Shown here piece after piece: positions 34,701-52,112 of a DNA stretch of 64,000 bases; position 1 is the first letter of the stretch; each line of letters opens with the position of its first letter. Source of the DNA: Vitrella brassicaformis (taxonomy: Eukaryota > Sar > Vitrellaceae); the NCBI GenBank assembly GCA_001179505.1, contig CDMY01000330.1, forward strand, positions 17,196 through 81,195, read 5' to 3'. A program made the translations under genes and the position numbers. Below the pieces are notes generated by a model, which saw nothing but the letters and a program-made list of their open reading frames with translations, searched no databases and was not told the DNA's origin.

Positions 34701-36625
34701 AGTGCAGAGGGGACTGTCGGCCGCCGGCCTGCCGCCCACCACTTTGTGGCCTCTCCTGCCGCCCCTCTCGCCCCACACCGCCGTGTGCAGGGGCGTTCTC
34801 CCTTTGTGGTCGACACTCGTCACATCTCCACCATGAGCTATCAACAAGCTGCAACATAACAGCAAATAGGCCGCCCCTTCCTCGCTTGATCGTTCTGCGT
34901 GTGTGTGCCTACTCGAGAATATCCGGCAGGTCTGCCCATCCTGCTTTGCTAAGGGGCGTGCGGCCAAGAGACGACCTCACATTGACCTGCACACCATGCT
35001 CAAGCAGCCATCTGGATGACCCATACTGGCCCGCACACGACGCCCAGTAGAGCTGCAAGCCACACACATGCAAACGTGCACAAACAAAATGGTTGGGAGA
35101 AGGCGTGCATGTATGTCGCTCACCGGTGTGCGCCCCTGGTGGTCGGATGCATCCAGTGGGGCGCCCAGCCCATGCAGATACTCCAGGCACGACTTACAGC
35201 CAGCAAAAGCCGAATAGAAGAGCGGTGTCATCTTTTCATCGTCCTCAAGGGCGACCATTCCCTCTCCGCCCAGATCCACCAGCACCTTCATCATCCTCAC
35301 CCCACGACAGTCGCCACCGGCCGGTGGGAATGCCTCATTCTCTGGTTGGTCGCGCAGCGTGGACTGCAAATGCTGCCCAGCCCTCCCCATGTCGCCTATG
35401 GATGCTGATGGAGGGCCGAGATAGCCCTCCTTGTCGATGCCCGCCATGCTCTTCATCCTGCACAGACATGTAAAGAATACAATTGCCAGGTGTGTGCGTG
35501 GCTCGTCTGTTCTTGCCCGCTGCCCCGGCTGTTTTACCGTGTTTCCTTCGGTTCGCATAGTGATGCCGCCAGGTGCATGAGTGACAGCCTGGTGGGCGTC
35601 TCCTCATCGCGCACGGTCACCCACTCATCACCTCCCCACCCACATATGAGCTCCCGCACCTTGTCACAGTCACCCCGCCGCACCGCCCTCAACACATCGG
35701 CATACTGGCCATTCCTTCGCATCTCCTGTGCCCGCATCTGCCGCTGCAGCGACTTCGCGAGAGGTGGTGGGTTGGGATTGACTAGACTGGGGCGTGGCAA
35801 GGGGACAGGGGTGCACTGGGCCAGGGGAGTGGGCGGCGATGCCTCGGTCAGCCGAAGTGTGGCCGGTGGGATGGCTTGGGTGTGCCACTGGTTGGCGAGG
35901 GTGAAGAATGGCTGTCTGGTGATGGTCTGATACCAGTCGAGCAGCGGCCGGGGCGGCCGACGGGAGCGCTGCAGACAGGCGATCGTGAAGCACTGTTTGA
36001 TTTGCCATGCCGCCGTGTGTCGCCTGCTCCCTCACCGTGAGCCTGCACCAGTGAGCGCTGGTCATCAAAGCACTGCATCATGGCACACACAGACAGACAC
36101 ACTGATGGAACCAGCCCTCCATGCCCCTCCAGCCCTTTTTGCGTACCCTGCCACGAATATATCCCCCACCAAAGGAGGGCAACCGCTCTTTCCACCAAGT
36201 GCAGCATACTCTCGGTCAGCAAGATGCCTGTTTGCCTCGCGAATGAAGCTCCCCTGCCCATCTGAATCATCCTCCCGCTCCCTGGAAGCCACACTCAGCT
36301 GGACAAATGCGTCTGAGAAGCCGTCTTGGCCACATGATTGAGGAGGATGAAGACTCTCGAGCTGCGTCACAATCTCCGTGACACCAACTTGTGGCGGTGA
36401 CTTGTCAACGACAAGAACGGCCGTGTAGGGATCCAAGGCTGCGTCGATGCTCACGGGAAGCGATAATTGACCCGAGTCGGCGGCTCGTGAGCAGATCCAC
36501 AGCGCGACTTCGAATGGCGGCGTGGGCGCCAGATGCAAGAGAGAGGACGGCGACTCGGCAGGTCGGTGCGTCATCTCCTTCACCAGATTTAAGCTCGCAT
36601 TGATCACGGCTTTTCCCCATTGCAT
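31713..36625 (-). CDS. Ankyrin-repeat protein fused to Rrp6-type DEDDy exonuclease
   Basis: Some 13 exons. N-terminal part: PFEVALWICSRAADSG and a region around AVLVVDKSPPQVGV, not recognised. The middle (32.9-35.8 kb) holds eight or more ankyrin repeats, e.g. DHKGRTPLHTAVWGERGG, DGATPMHVAASTNAVRCLEI, NNFTPLMCAAFRGYAQC, FNRTAFDYAVKGGSRDTL. The last ankyrin exon (…DCFLALSHG) joins in phase 1 to the exon starting near 32790 (…PRPNPCSSVVHSLLDD), which leads into the exonuclease. There motif I is GVDVEYHEVRPGVG, followed by VKVLHSSHNDLRWLQCDF (motif II), NLFDTHAAA, AYQCSDWRVRPLPLPMYAY and motif III YAATDALVL. The YQ..DWR.RPLP block is specific to Rrp6/EXOSC10 and RNase D relatives. No HRDC or PMC2NT domain is seen. 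Start is either ATG 36625 or ATG 36574; a promoter-type motif at 36592-36599 favours the latter. Confidence 0.8.
36592..36599 (-). promoter_or_regulatory. TGCGAGCT motif at start of ankyrin-exonuclease gene
   Basis: AGCTCGCA on the + strand, i.e. TGCGAGCTTA reading in gene direction, 18 bp upstream of the in-frame ATG at 36574. It would be coding if the ATG at 36625 is used. The same octamer marks the divergent promoters elsewhere in the window. Confidence 0.4.
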
Positions 36626-37286
36626 TGCAGGTGCGTGCGGGGATGGCTGACTTGGCTGGCCACCTGCGCCAGGCTCCCTTGGTGACAGCAGCGGCAACGG
36701 CCTGGACAAGAAGATGTTGGACGCTGGAGATGCCTGTGTGCAGTCGGCAGGCAGGTGCGTGTTGGCGGATGACACGGATGAGAAGGACAGACAGAAGAGG
36801 ACTCAGAGGAGGGCGAGACAAAGACAAGAAATCGTTGTAATGAAGAGGACGAGAGACCTGACGTAAGCCGAAACAGAAAGACAGGCAGACGGACCGACAA
36901 TTGTTCACACGAAGACGTTCTGCTTGTGGACAGGAGTCACGCCCGCGTGTGTTTTGTGGGGGTGTATCGATCATACGATAAGCCCATCCCTCCGTGAGCA
37001 CATCCATGCATTATCAAGAGTCGAGGTCCGTATACGGTGAGTGGTGTGTTGTTTGGCCAACTACTTACAGCAGACAAATGAAAGACCAGAGGCACAACTG
37101 AATGAACACCTTCCTGGCTGCCTAGACGACGCCAGCAGACGATGACAAAAGGACGCAGCGATGTGTGCATGCAGTTGTGAATGTATGTCACATGTGTGTA
37201 TGGCCTGTCTTTCCTTCCCCCCACACGGACCAAAGGCTTATATCTAAAACCTCTCTTGGTCATCCATCCACACCGTGATCGATCGG
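36626..37286. other. Intergenic region upstream of ankyrin-exonuclease gene
   Basis: About 660 bp between two - strand genes. Open frames exist on the - strand (to ~37007) but show no domain and no convincing splice junction into the next gene; a 5' non-coding exon is possible. Nothing else visible. Confidence 0.45.
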
Positions 37287-38078
37287 TTATCTCTTGTTCT
37301 GCATCGCGTCGACGTTGAATGTGCGGATGGCCGCCGATGGCTCATATGTCATGATGTCTGGCTCGGCCCTCTGCCGTGCTGCGATGATGGCACTGACGGC
37401 TTTTCGCTGCGCAACGCTGAAGTACGCCAGATTGCGGAGGAGGCGCTGCATTTCGTGTTGCCACAGCTCTTGTAGCTGCCGGCACTTGTCGGCTCGAATG
37501 GCCTCAAGCCTGCATGCATAAGGGGCGAGAGAGAGAGAGAGAGGGAGAGGTGTCTCTGAATTCTCTCATTGGCCAACGTACTCTTGTGTGAGTTGTTTTC
37601 GCGCCTCCTCTTCATGTGCCTGGAGCTTCTCCTGGAGCGCCTCTCGCTGGCGACTCTCCCATTCAGCGATTGCCTTGGCAGTCTCCTCCCTCAGCCTCCG
37701 CCGCTCATCGTCTGCCTCCTTCATAAGTCGCCGCTTGAGCGCCTCGACGGCTCGCCTTAGCTCCTTGTCAACGCCCCTCATCTTGCGAGTGAGTGTCTTG
37801 ACACTCTCATCAATCACCCGCAGCTGCAACAGTGATCTTGTGGCAGCGTCATTGATGCGCTGGATGCAGTCCTCACTCAGCATACTTAGCCGCTCCATGG
37901 CATCGACTTTAAGTGCCCGAGACAGCCGGTTGACTTCCTCTTCCACTGCTGTCTCCTTGACTCTCGCCAAGGTCTTGGCCCACTCGTTTAGCTCCTTGTC
38001 GATTTCCTGCCGCCTCTCTTCCCTCCACGTGTCGAGGTCCTCCTGGACGCGGTGCTCTCTAGCCCTCCGCCGACACAT
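37287..38078 (-). CDS. Coiled-coil protein of unknown function
   Basis: Two exons: from the ATG at 38078 (MCRRRAREHRVQEDLDTWRE) to a GTACGT donor near 37583, then from ~37511 to the TAA at 37287-37289. The protein of ~240 residues is almost entirely predicted alpha-helical coiled coil with heptad character (ERRQEIDKELNEWAKTLARV, LREETAKAIAEWESRQREAL). The C-terminal exon (LQELWQHEMQRLLRNLAYFS, PDIMTYEPSAAIRTFN) looks more globular. No named family recognised. It lies between the ankyrin-exonuclease gene and repeat copy 2, in the same orientation as the former. Confidence 0.65.
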
Positions 38079-38374
38079 GTGCGCAGGCCGGTGGAGCCTT
38101 CACAAGCAGACGCGCAGACGGCACCGCACAGCAAGAAAGCCCCTCAGTACATCCATAACATCCATACATAGAGAGTAATAAGGCCGCCTCCGGCTGTGTA
38201 TCGAAGCGCCAGTGCTCGACAGCCACCGGAAGCAAGACGGGGCCGCAACCATGCAGGAAAGAGGCCGCTCAGAGTCTACCCACGGGGTCTCGGCATTTGA
38301 ACTCCTGCCCCGGAATGGCATTTCAGGGGCTGAAAGGCACCATACAGCCAGACTCCCTCCCGTTCGCTGACATC

Positions 38375-39253
38375 AATTTGGACGACATTATCACCTTGAA
38401 GCTTGAGCAGCCAAATCCCGTTAGCCAGGATGCGACGCCGAGGATGAGAGCCCCAGTGCAGTGTGCAGACCGAATGACGCACAAACTGCTGTATGTCGAG
38501 CCTCAAAGTTAAGGCCTCAGAACACTCTGTTGAGACGCAAGACCCCCCAGGATTGCCAGCTCACATCGGCAAGACCTCTCGAGGGGGTGGGTAACTCAGT
38601 GAGTCGCCCGCCTCGAGAGGTCCGACCCTTCCTCCTTCCTCCTAGGGCCTCGCCCCGCGGTGGTTCTTATACCGGACGTCTCCGCGAACCGAACCCGCGC
38701 CCTTCACGGTTGTGACAGGGAAGCACACCGACTGGGCTGTGCCTGAACTGACCAAATCGCGAGACCACTTCGGCTACACTCCGGCACTCGGCATCTTCCA
38801 TCCATCAAATGGCCACGTGGCGCCGCCAAAAGCTCACAGGTGTCTCACAGAACACACACCACTAAGCTGGAGGCTCCAGTTATGCGGAAAAAGCTAAATC
38901 GGCTGGGGCCCCACCGCTGGGCCCCATTGCAGAGGAAGAGGCCGCACATCGCCAAGGAGGCCACTTCGATTGCAATTCAGTGTCAGAAGGCTCATCAGCG
39001 TCGAACTTGTGCAGTTACCTGCTTCTCGAGCAAGAACGAGCCGAGCTGCGACGGTTTTGGAGACCAGATTGGTGTGAGGCATCGGAGCCCCATTGCAGTG
39101 CGCACGCACATGGGAGAGCTGTGTGAGGAGCTCAGGCGAGATGGCGATGCACACGGCTCATCTTGGGGCGTGTCTGGCTTTGTATGCCTATCGAGAGAGG
39201 GACGGCCTGCAGGCCGAGAGCCTGGTCGATGGCAGCCTGTATGTTGGGAGGTT
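38375..39253 (+). repeat. Dispersed repeat family, copy 2 (inverted)
   Basis: Inverted copy of 30548-31420, oriented so that the MORN sense direction is +. The hairpin arms are at 38573-38584 and 38611-38622. The right end keeps a fragment of MORN coding sequence (LQAESLVDGSLYVGRF), then leaves homology at about 39253 in GTTTAAATC. The frame upstream of the MORN fragment carries a stop and frameshifts, so this looks like a displaced, dead 5' gene end. Confidence 0.85.
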
Positions 39254-39798
39254 TAAATCATCGATGGGACGATTCGATGCTCAAGGAAACGTGATGAGGG
39301 ATGATCCAGTTGACATGCTTTCATTCCACTTCAACAGTCCGCTCGAAAAGATCTCTGTCTTATCCTACGATCAATGCAGTTTGTAAAACGATTACGACTC
39401 GTCGACGGATACAAGTACTTTTTCGTATTCACAGACAACGGCGTCCTGCATTCGCAGGACCGGCCGATCAATACCGTCCATGAGGCAGATGAGGCAGACA
39501 GTTAATCAACCTACGGATCCCCCTCTCTCTCCTCCCCCCAGCCAACCACTTCTTTGAAGGGAGCCAATTGGCTAGCTATCACACCCACTCGCACACGCAC
39601 CAAATCACCAAATCCCCATGGCACCCACACATCGGTGCACCGCCCGTAATATGGATGGCATGGCCATGACGCGTGCTAGGCAGACAGACTGCCACAGAGA
39701 GACAGATAGAGAGAGAGAGAGAGAGATGGGGGAGGGAGGGGTCAGGCACAGCTCGCTCATTACACAACGCACGCCAAAAAGATCCACAGATACCACAC
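39254..39798. other. Spacer with one short open frame
   Basis: Between repeat copy 2 and the SNF2 3' end. A 43-codon frame at 39374-39505 (+), containing KYFFVFTDNGVLHSQDRP, stands out in composition but has no visible partner exon; it could be the relic of the gene whose 5' end is repeat copy 2. A GA-rich microsatellite lies at 39699-39725. Confidence 0.4.
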
Positions 39799-45225
<5,427 letters not shown>

Positions 45226-45502
45226 GGTGCTGTCCTCAGTTACTTCGATGCGATAGACACGCCCTTTTTCGGATTTGCGAGCTTTGTAGCTCGCAGAAGG
45301 GAAGTGAATGGGAAGGAAGGAGTACTGCTGCAGCAATCATGAGATGAGAGTCTCATTCGACGCATCTTCATCCTCCTGTACATTGATCTAGTCTAGCCGT
45401 GTGGATGGATGGCCTGCGTACGTGGTGTCCATGTCGTCTGCTGCCATCATGCAGGCTGTGATCCTGCTCCATGCATCTGCCGCCTTGACAGTGGATAGAT
45501 AG
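45226..45502. promoter_or_regulatory. Divergent promoter, SNF2 / unknown
   Basis: Contains the octamer twice as an inverted pair: TGCGAGCT at 45276-45283 and AGCTCGCA at 45288-45295, i.e. a near-palindrome with 4 bp between. It lies ~50 bp upstream of the SNF2 ATG and ~210 bp upstream of the + gene ATG. Confidence 0.55.
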
Positions 45503-47241
45503 ATGGCAGCCCTTCTGCCGGCGTTCGGGCTCGTGCACAAGGCATGCACCGGCCTGGGGACTCTGAAGAGGCTCCACACCAAGAAGACACAGGTCGATCA
45601 CAGAGGCGAAGATGTGTCCATGCCATGCACTGAGTCCTTCTTCCATCTCTCTCTGTGTGACGTGACGTGACTCAATCAGGTGTCTGAGCGGCTGACCCCC
45701 CTCCTGACGGCACTCGAGGGGCTCAAGATCCCGTACGCCATCGCAACACGATACAGGAAGCGCCATGCCACGTCAGCCATCGTCGAGAGCCCCATGTACC
45801 TGTTCGAGTGCCTCATGAGGCAAGTGGAGGTTTTGCTGGGCACCTTCCCCACCTCTGACGATGGCGATATCGTCCTCACTGAAGACTACCTCACCTCGTT
45901 CATCAAGTAGGCGGCATCTCACAGCCACCCGGCCACACGCGGCTACCGATTGGTGGATGGACGCACTCTCTGTGTCTGTCTTCCAGGGCGCCTGGTCGTG
46001 AGGAGGCCTTGGATCTCCTCATCAAGCAGCTGGAGCTGACACAACAAGCCCTCCAGCTGGCCTTCACCACTATCACTGTGTCTGGCCTCCCGCCATGGCA
46101 GGCCATCCCATACGCGTGGAGCGATATGGGTGTGTAAGAGAAGAAGGCACGTGGGCAGACACACACACCCAGGAGCGACAAGCTACCATGTTTGCTGCGC
46201 TGTGTGTCACATGTATGTGCTTTATTCAGCGTATCACTGGGCTGACCGCCTCGTCAGTGACTATGAGATGGGACGTGTTCAGTCCATGGCCATCGCCGAG
46301 GGACGGCTCTTCACATGTGTCAACCAAAGCAAAAAAGACATCTGGTCAGTTCGTCAGAACACACACGCAAGGATGCACTGACGGATGGACGGACGCACGG
46401 ACGGACGCATGCCGGTATCCGCCCATCCATCCACCCAATGCACATTTGTTGTGCTGTTTGGCTGCAGGGTGGAGAGCACTCGGCGGTGTCAGTTCATCCT
46501 GTCCGTCGACGGCTCAGTGACCGAGCCGACGCGAGAGGTGCCCTATCTGCTGGAGATCATCGCCGTCACCGACCACACTACAGACGCACCACAAGAGGAG
46601 GACTCGAACGGCGAGGAGGACGCCCCGCAGCCGCCCTCATCGTCAGCCGACGCCAAGAATAAGGCGCAGAGCCCCCCATTAGCCGAACGAGACGCCACTC
46701 ATGTGCCCAACCTCTCTTCCAAGCTCCTTCATGCGGTCCCCTTGCACCTCCCCGACAGCCTGTCCATAACACGAGCGGCCGCTCGGAGCGTCAAACCCGC
46801 GCTGGACGAGCTGCCGTCGGGTGTGTGTGAGGATGGGGATGAGGTGATGAAGGGGCTGCCGACGACGGACCTGCACCCCCTAGATGTGTGCTACGACATG
46901 ACTGTGAGCGCGACGGCGGCCCGAGGCCAGTCGAGGCTGCCGAGGCGGCTGCTGCTCATCTACGAAGGCACCTTTGTGCCACTGGAGGTGTTCGAGCTCC
47001 TGGTACTCATGGCCGCAGGTGAGTGGAGTGAAGACGCACACAGGGATGGGCAATGGACACACGAACTCTCGTGGATGGATGGATGGAGGCGTTTGCGGCT
47101 TTGTGTGTGCGTCCGTCAGATTGCCAGGTGCGTGACTCGCAGAAGGTGCTGGTGGATGCGTGGCGGCGTGTGGGGCAGCCTGACGATGTGTCCGCCCTGG
47201 CGAGTGCCGTGAGTACGTCCCTCACCATTGGGGGTGCATAG
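45503..47241 (+). CDS. Unknown globular protein
   Basis: Six exons: 45503-~45591 (MAALLPAFGLVHKACTGLG), ~45680-45909, ~45988-46131, ~46229-46344, ~46468-47019, and ~47119-47241. Segments with globular character: PLLTALEGLKIPYAIATRY, SPMYLFECLMRQVEVLLGTF, DLLIKQLELTQQALQLAFTT, GLPPWQAIPYAWSDM. Later, YHWADRLVSDYEMGRVQS and FILSVDGSVTEPTREV precede an acidic, Ala/Ser-rich stretch and a C-terminal LIYEGTFVPLEVFELLVLMA. I recognise no domain. Splice sites are consistent and composition is coding-like, so the gene itself is well supported. Confidence 0.65.
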
Positions 47242-48222
47242 CCAAAGACGAGGGCTGTGTCGTTCTTGTCGTGACTCGTCGCATTCATGAGTGCATTCAC
47301 TGATAGCTAACAGACAGATCGGCACGTCAGGGCGTTTTTGCGTAGGTTTGTCAGTACGTAGCCTATCTCCCACTGATGTGTTGTTCACACTTGTGGTGCG
47401 TGTCAACCGTTGGTTGAGGCGAGACGCTCATTGCCGATCGAAAGAGAGGACCATGTGATTTAGGCAGACACACAGACATGCATACAGACAGGCCCTTGCT
47501 TCCGAAACTTGCCCGAAGGACTGATGCGGGTATCGTTGGCGCGCCGAGAGCACATCACATCACATCACATCACAGGGGCGTGCACTGCATGCGTCCACAA
47601 ATACTGACTGATCATGAAACAAACGGATCCCTCAACACAGTCGAAAAATCTCAAAGACACATCCATCCATCCAGCACTCAGCACTCGACCCTCAGGCCCT
47701 CTCTCTCGCGTATGTTTGCAAACAGGCACGCAGGCTGGCAGGCAGGCAGTAAGGCAGTCAGGGGGGAAAGGAAAAATGTCAAAAGGCGAGACTGATCGGA
47801 GAACTAGGCAGGTCCTAGCCATAGCTAGACAGACAGACAGACAGACAGTAGCAACCAAGGGGTACGTCGGTTGGCGGATATCCATCCCCCCTCTCCCCCT
47901 CTCTCTCTGCGATGCTGCGATGTGGCCCGTGTGTCCGTCCTCTCCTCTCATCCGATCTCGTCCAACCTCCTCCCCCTCCCTACAGCAGTCAGTAAGTGAA
48001 AGAGCCAGGCAAAACTGTGAGCATCCTCAGCAGCAGCAGCACCAGAGAGTTGGTGGGGTGGGGTGGGGTGGGCGGGCCACTCAGGAAGGGGCTATCTATG
48101 CTATGTACAAGGCTAGATGGATGGATGAATGGATGGATGGACGGAAGGCAGGCAGGCAGGCAGGCAGGCAGAGAGCCTGGCCTGGCCGAAGAGGGGAAAA
48201 ACAAGCGGCCAGGCCGGCCGGG
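47242..48222. other. Tail-to-tail repeat-rich spacer
   Basis: About 980 bp. Contains a (CATCA)n pentanucleotide tract (47551-47575), GACA repeats near 47828-47848, (GGTGGGGT)n near 48052-48070, (TGGA)n near 48116-48142 and (GGCA)n near 48147-48171. No coding signal on either strand. Confidence 0.65.
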
Positions 48223-51200
48223 CTATGCTATGCTATTCCATGCTGCCCTTGACGATTGCACCACAGCCGGCTCAGCAACCACATTCCCAGCCTCAGCCTC
48301 GCTCTGGTCATCAGCAGTATCAGCGGTGTGGTGGTGTGTGTCGTGTGTGGCCGCGGTGTGGTGTCGGTCGATGCTGGCTGAGGGCAGCAAGAGGTGGTCG
48401 GTGCCCGTGGTGCTGTACATCTCGTCTAACAAACTGGCGTACTGCTCGCTTATCACGTGACGCTTCGTCTTGAATGTCGGCGTGAGCTGCAGGTTGTCGA
48501 CGGTGAAGGGCTCGAGCACTACACGGAACGACTTGACGCGCTCGTGGTCAGGCCGTGCATCGTCAGCGTTGAGGTGTTGCATCATCACCTGCAGTCAGGG
48601 AGGGGAAATGGATGGATCCAACCGGTCCGATGTGTGTCTGCCGATTGTGTGTGGCCCACCTTCCTACCTCATTGAATGCTGGCCGTGACTGCAGGTCCAT
48701 GGCCATCTGCCTGAGGCCCTCAGCGTCCCTCTGCTCGCGCATCAAGCGGATGCGGTCGCCCTCGTCCTGCACACACATACACACACACGCGGCACACGCA
48801 GGAACCTCACCTCCGTGTGTATGTCGTCTTGCTTACGGGCGTGATGAGGTCGTCGGCCTCCAGGCCCTCAACATTGGGCACGACTAAGGCACCGAGGAAC
48901 TTCTCGTCCTGTCCCGAGAGCAGGATCTGTTCGACGAGTGGCGAAGTGAGGCACTGCTTCTCGATGTCCTCGGCATAGACATTCTTGCCGTTGCTCAGAA
49001 CGATCGTGTCCTTGGCTCGACCAACAAACAGCAAACTGCCTGAGCAATCCATCACAATGGACAGACACCCAATGAATGCAATCATACCGACATACCGCTT
49101 TCCGCTCTCTCTGAGGCTGCTGACCGTCGGGCAGTATTCTGCCGAGATCGCCTGTGTCAAGGAAGCCACCATCGTCGATCGCCTGGCACACACACACGTG
49201 TCAGGATGTGCCGATGCGGGTGTGTGCGTCCGTGTGTGTGAGCGATATGATAGGTTACCCTCTTGGTGGCCGGTTCGTCTTGATAGTAGCCGTGCATGAC
49301 TTGCGGCCCCCGGAATTGCACCCTGCCGATCTCGCCCGTCGGCACTTCCACGCCCCTCTCGTCTACAGCACGCATCTCTGTGCATGCCACAATCGGCCCG
49401 ATCGCCCCACGCCGTCGAGTTTTAAGTGATCCAACCACCACCACGGGTGAGGTCTCCGTCAGCCCATAGCCCTGCACTAGTGGGAAGCCCAGCAGACGCG
49501 CCGTGTCCTGGCAGACCACATAAACGAATCAGTAGAGACAGTTAAGCACGGGTACGGTGGGTAACAGTGTGAGTGTGTGTGGCTACCTACCTCTGTCTGC
49601 AGGCTGAGTGCCGCCCCGCCCGACGTGACGATCCGCAGCCGAGGGGCGAGTCGCCTCCGGAGCTTGTTCCAGAGGAGAGGGTAGGCCAGCAGCCGAAGAA
49701 AGGCTTTCCACACCAGCACCACACTCCTAGCCGACCCTGTGGGCTCTTCGTCGGCCTCAGATCCGCCTGAAACAAAGGAATATCGGTGCAGCAGCGAGGG
49801 ACTCCTGTGGGGTCGGTCTTACTGCGGAGGTATGTTGGTGGTGGCTCGGTGGAGGCCCACCGAAGGGCTTTGATGAGCCTGAGAAGACCGAAGGAATGCG
49901 CGAAGGCATCTGCTGCCACACATGATCCAAACTTCTTCCTCTGTGGTTGCCCATCACACCTTCTCTTGATGCCCTTGGACTCGTTGAGCTTCCTCTCCAC
50001 ACTCTGATCGGTCAATGCACACGTGCGTCAGGCCAGGCAGTGCTCGTGATGTCGCCTCACTCTGCTGTGCTCGCCTGTTGGATGGCCTGAATCAGCCGTG
50101 GCACAAGAGCCATATGGTGCGGGCGCACCCGCACAAGATCCTCAACGAAGTGCCGCCGATCAGTATAGTGCATCTCCACACCACGAGCCAACCTGAACCA
50201 ACCCCCCCCACCCCACCCACACACACACACGCACATCGATGCACCTGAATGTGTTCTCCCGCAGCTTTTTCCCCTACATCCACAGCTGCAGACTGACAGA
50301 ACAACGAGACCAGACAACACACACTCATGGCAATCTCTCGACCAGCAATGCGGTCCCCCCTTTTGCCATCCCACGCACGCTTTCGAGTAGATGTGCCACG
50401 GCGGCAGGATCGAGAGCAGGATCTCCCCCGACCGGGGATTGTCGCTCCTGGGCCCCCTCCTGAACAGAGCACGCCAGCCACGCCTCTTGGTGAGGTACGG
50501 TGGTGTGCGGTTGTGGTCGTCGACGGTGATGGCGTAGATCTGGTGCAGCAGGTTGCCGTGTGTGAGCATGACGCCCTTGGGAATGCCCGCCGTGCCCGAC
50601 GTGTACATGATGGTCGCGATGTCCTCAGGCGAGACCGAGGGAGGGTCGAAGGAGGGGGACCCTGGCAGCACATCGATGACATACAAACATGTATTGTCAC
50701 ACATAGTCGCCATGCGTCAGTCAGTCGGTCAGTCAGAGTGTTGGTGCATCTGTCTCACGTGTGTTGGCGAGCTTGTCGAATTGATAGGCAGGCGTCATTC
50801 CAGCCATGAGATACCCACTCCCCTCCAGCACCACAATGAACTTGAGCCTTTCCAGAGCGCCCCCCGCCCCCAGCCTCCCCAGCAGCGCCTTGGCGTCCTC
50901 CGCGGTCTCCGCCACCAGACCCACGCTGTCCGAATGCTCAAACACGTACTTTTGCTCATCGGGCGGCGACGTCAGGCCGCGTGGGACCGAGGCTCCCCCA
51001 GCCTTCATGATGGCCTGGCTGGCGACCAGCCATCGATGGGAGTCCTCGGCCAGCAGCATGACTTTATCGCCTTTATCGAGCCCCAGCTGCTGCAACGCGC
51101 CGGCGAGGTTGTTGACCATGTCACGCGTCTGTGTGAACGTGAGGTTGGTGGGCGGCTCATGGTAGGGGTCGACGAGCAGCGTCCTCTCGCCGTATTGGGA

Positions 51201-51603
51201 GGCCAACACCTCCCACAACTCTGGCACGGAAGAGAGAAAGGGCTGCAGAACATACCGACAGACAGGCACACCAGAAAGGTGTGCGCGGCCGTGATGGACG
51301 TGACAGGTTCACTCACATCCTCACCAGTGTGGGGTGCTCCGGCAGCTCATTCGGGTCATACTGTGGCCGTTTTCGATTCAGCACATGATACAGCACCGCC
51401 TGACTCGCAAGTGCCGTGGCATGGTCAGATCTACGCACACGCGTAGGGCCGAACAGACGCTCCAATGCAGCTCTCCTCTGCAGCTGATCAGATCGCCACG
51501 CGGAAGAAGAAGTGGGAGGGGCGATGGGGGAGGGGCTGAAGGCGGCCGCTGACGAGCAGCAGATCAGGAGGGCCAGCAGGCGCCATGCTATGTGTAGATG
51601 CAT
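48223..51603 (-). CDS. Plastid-type long-chain acyl-CoA/acyl-ACP synthetase (AMP-binding)
   Basis: ATG at 51603 in CCACCATG context. N-terminus [20 protein letters not shown] is a signal peptide whose predicted end runs straight into [10 protein letters not shown], a Ser/Pro-rich transit peptide led by Phe: the complex-plastid code. Family motifs in order: [38 protein letters not shown], the P-loop-like [98 protein letters not shown], and the C-terminal [20 protein letters not shown] with the usual terminal Lys region. The enzyme activates fatty acids as acyl-adenylates. The overall order resembles plant AAE15/AAE16 acyl-ACP synthetases; substrate and carrier are inference. About eleven exons. 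It shares a promoter with the + strand gamma-glutamyltransferase gene. Confidence 0.85.
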
Positions 51604-52112
51604 GGTGGCCCGGCTGACAAAGCCTTCAAATAAAGTGGCCGCCTCACGCCGCCTTCAGTGGCCTGCAGGCCCTCGACATCCACATGACGCACAAAACGCC
51701 GCAGCAGGAGGCCTGCCAGACCAACACACATACACACCTGCCTCAAGTGGACACCACAGGATGGAGTGCATCGAATGTCTTTTTGCATACCTTTTGGCCT
51801 CTGTCAGGTCCCTCCAACGAAGCAAGATAGAAGGGAATGCTATAAGGGAGATCTCCGCGTCTGCGAGCTTAGCTGCGAGCTCAGAATTAAGGCGGGTCGA
51901 CCCGTGAAACCCATGGAATGTGCGAGCTTTGACAAGCGCTGGAAACGAAGGACGCAGGTCTGATACATGACGTGTGTTGCATCATGTTTCATGTGCCATT
52001 GTGGCTTAATGTTGTTTGACCCGGGACTCACCGCCTTGCCGATCCTAAATCTCCGTTCTCACGAGCAGTGTACCTCAAATTTTGTCAATTGGAACATCCT
52101 GCTGGTGTAAGC
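51604..52112. promoter_or_regulatory. Divergent promoter, acyl synthetase / gamma-glutamyltransferase
   Basis: Three direct copies of TGCGAGCT, at 51862-51869, 51874-51881 and 51921-51928. The first two overlap an extended form (TGCGAGCTTAGCTGCGAGCT). They lie 185-251 bp upstream of the transferase ATG and ~260-320 bp upstream of the synthetase ATG. Confidence 0.55.

Noticed and set aside
45226-45336. N-terminal extension of the SNF2 protein (…YSFLPIHFPSASYKARKS…)
   Set aside because: The frame is open but has no ATG, and it covers the paired promoter octamers; better read as promoter or leader.
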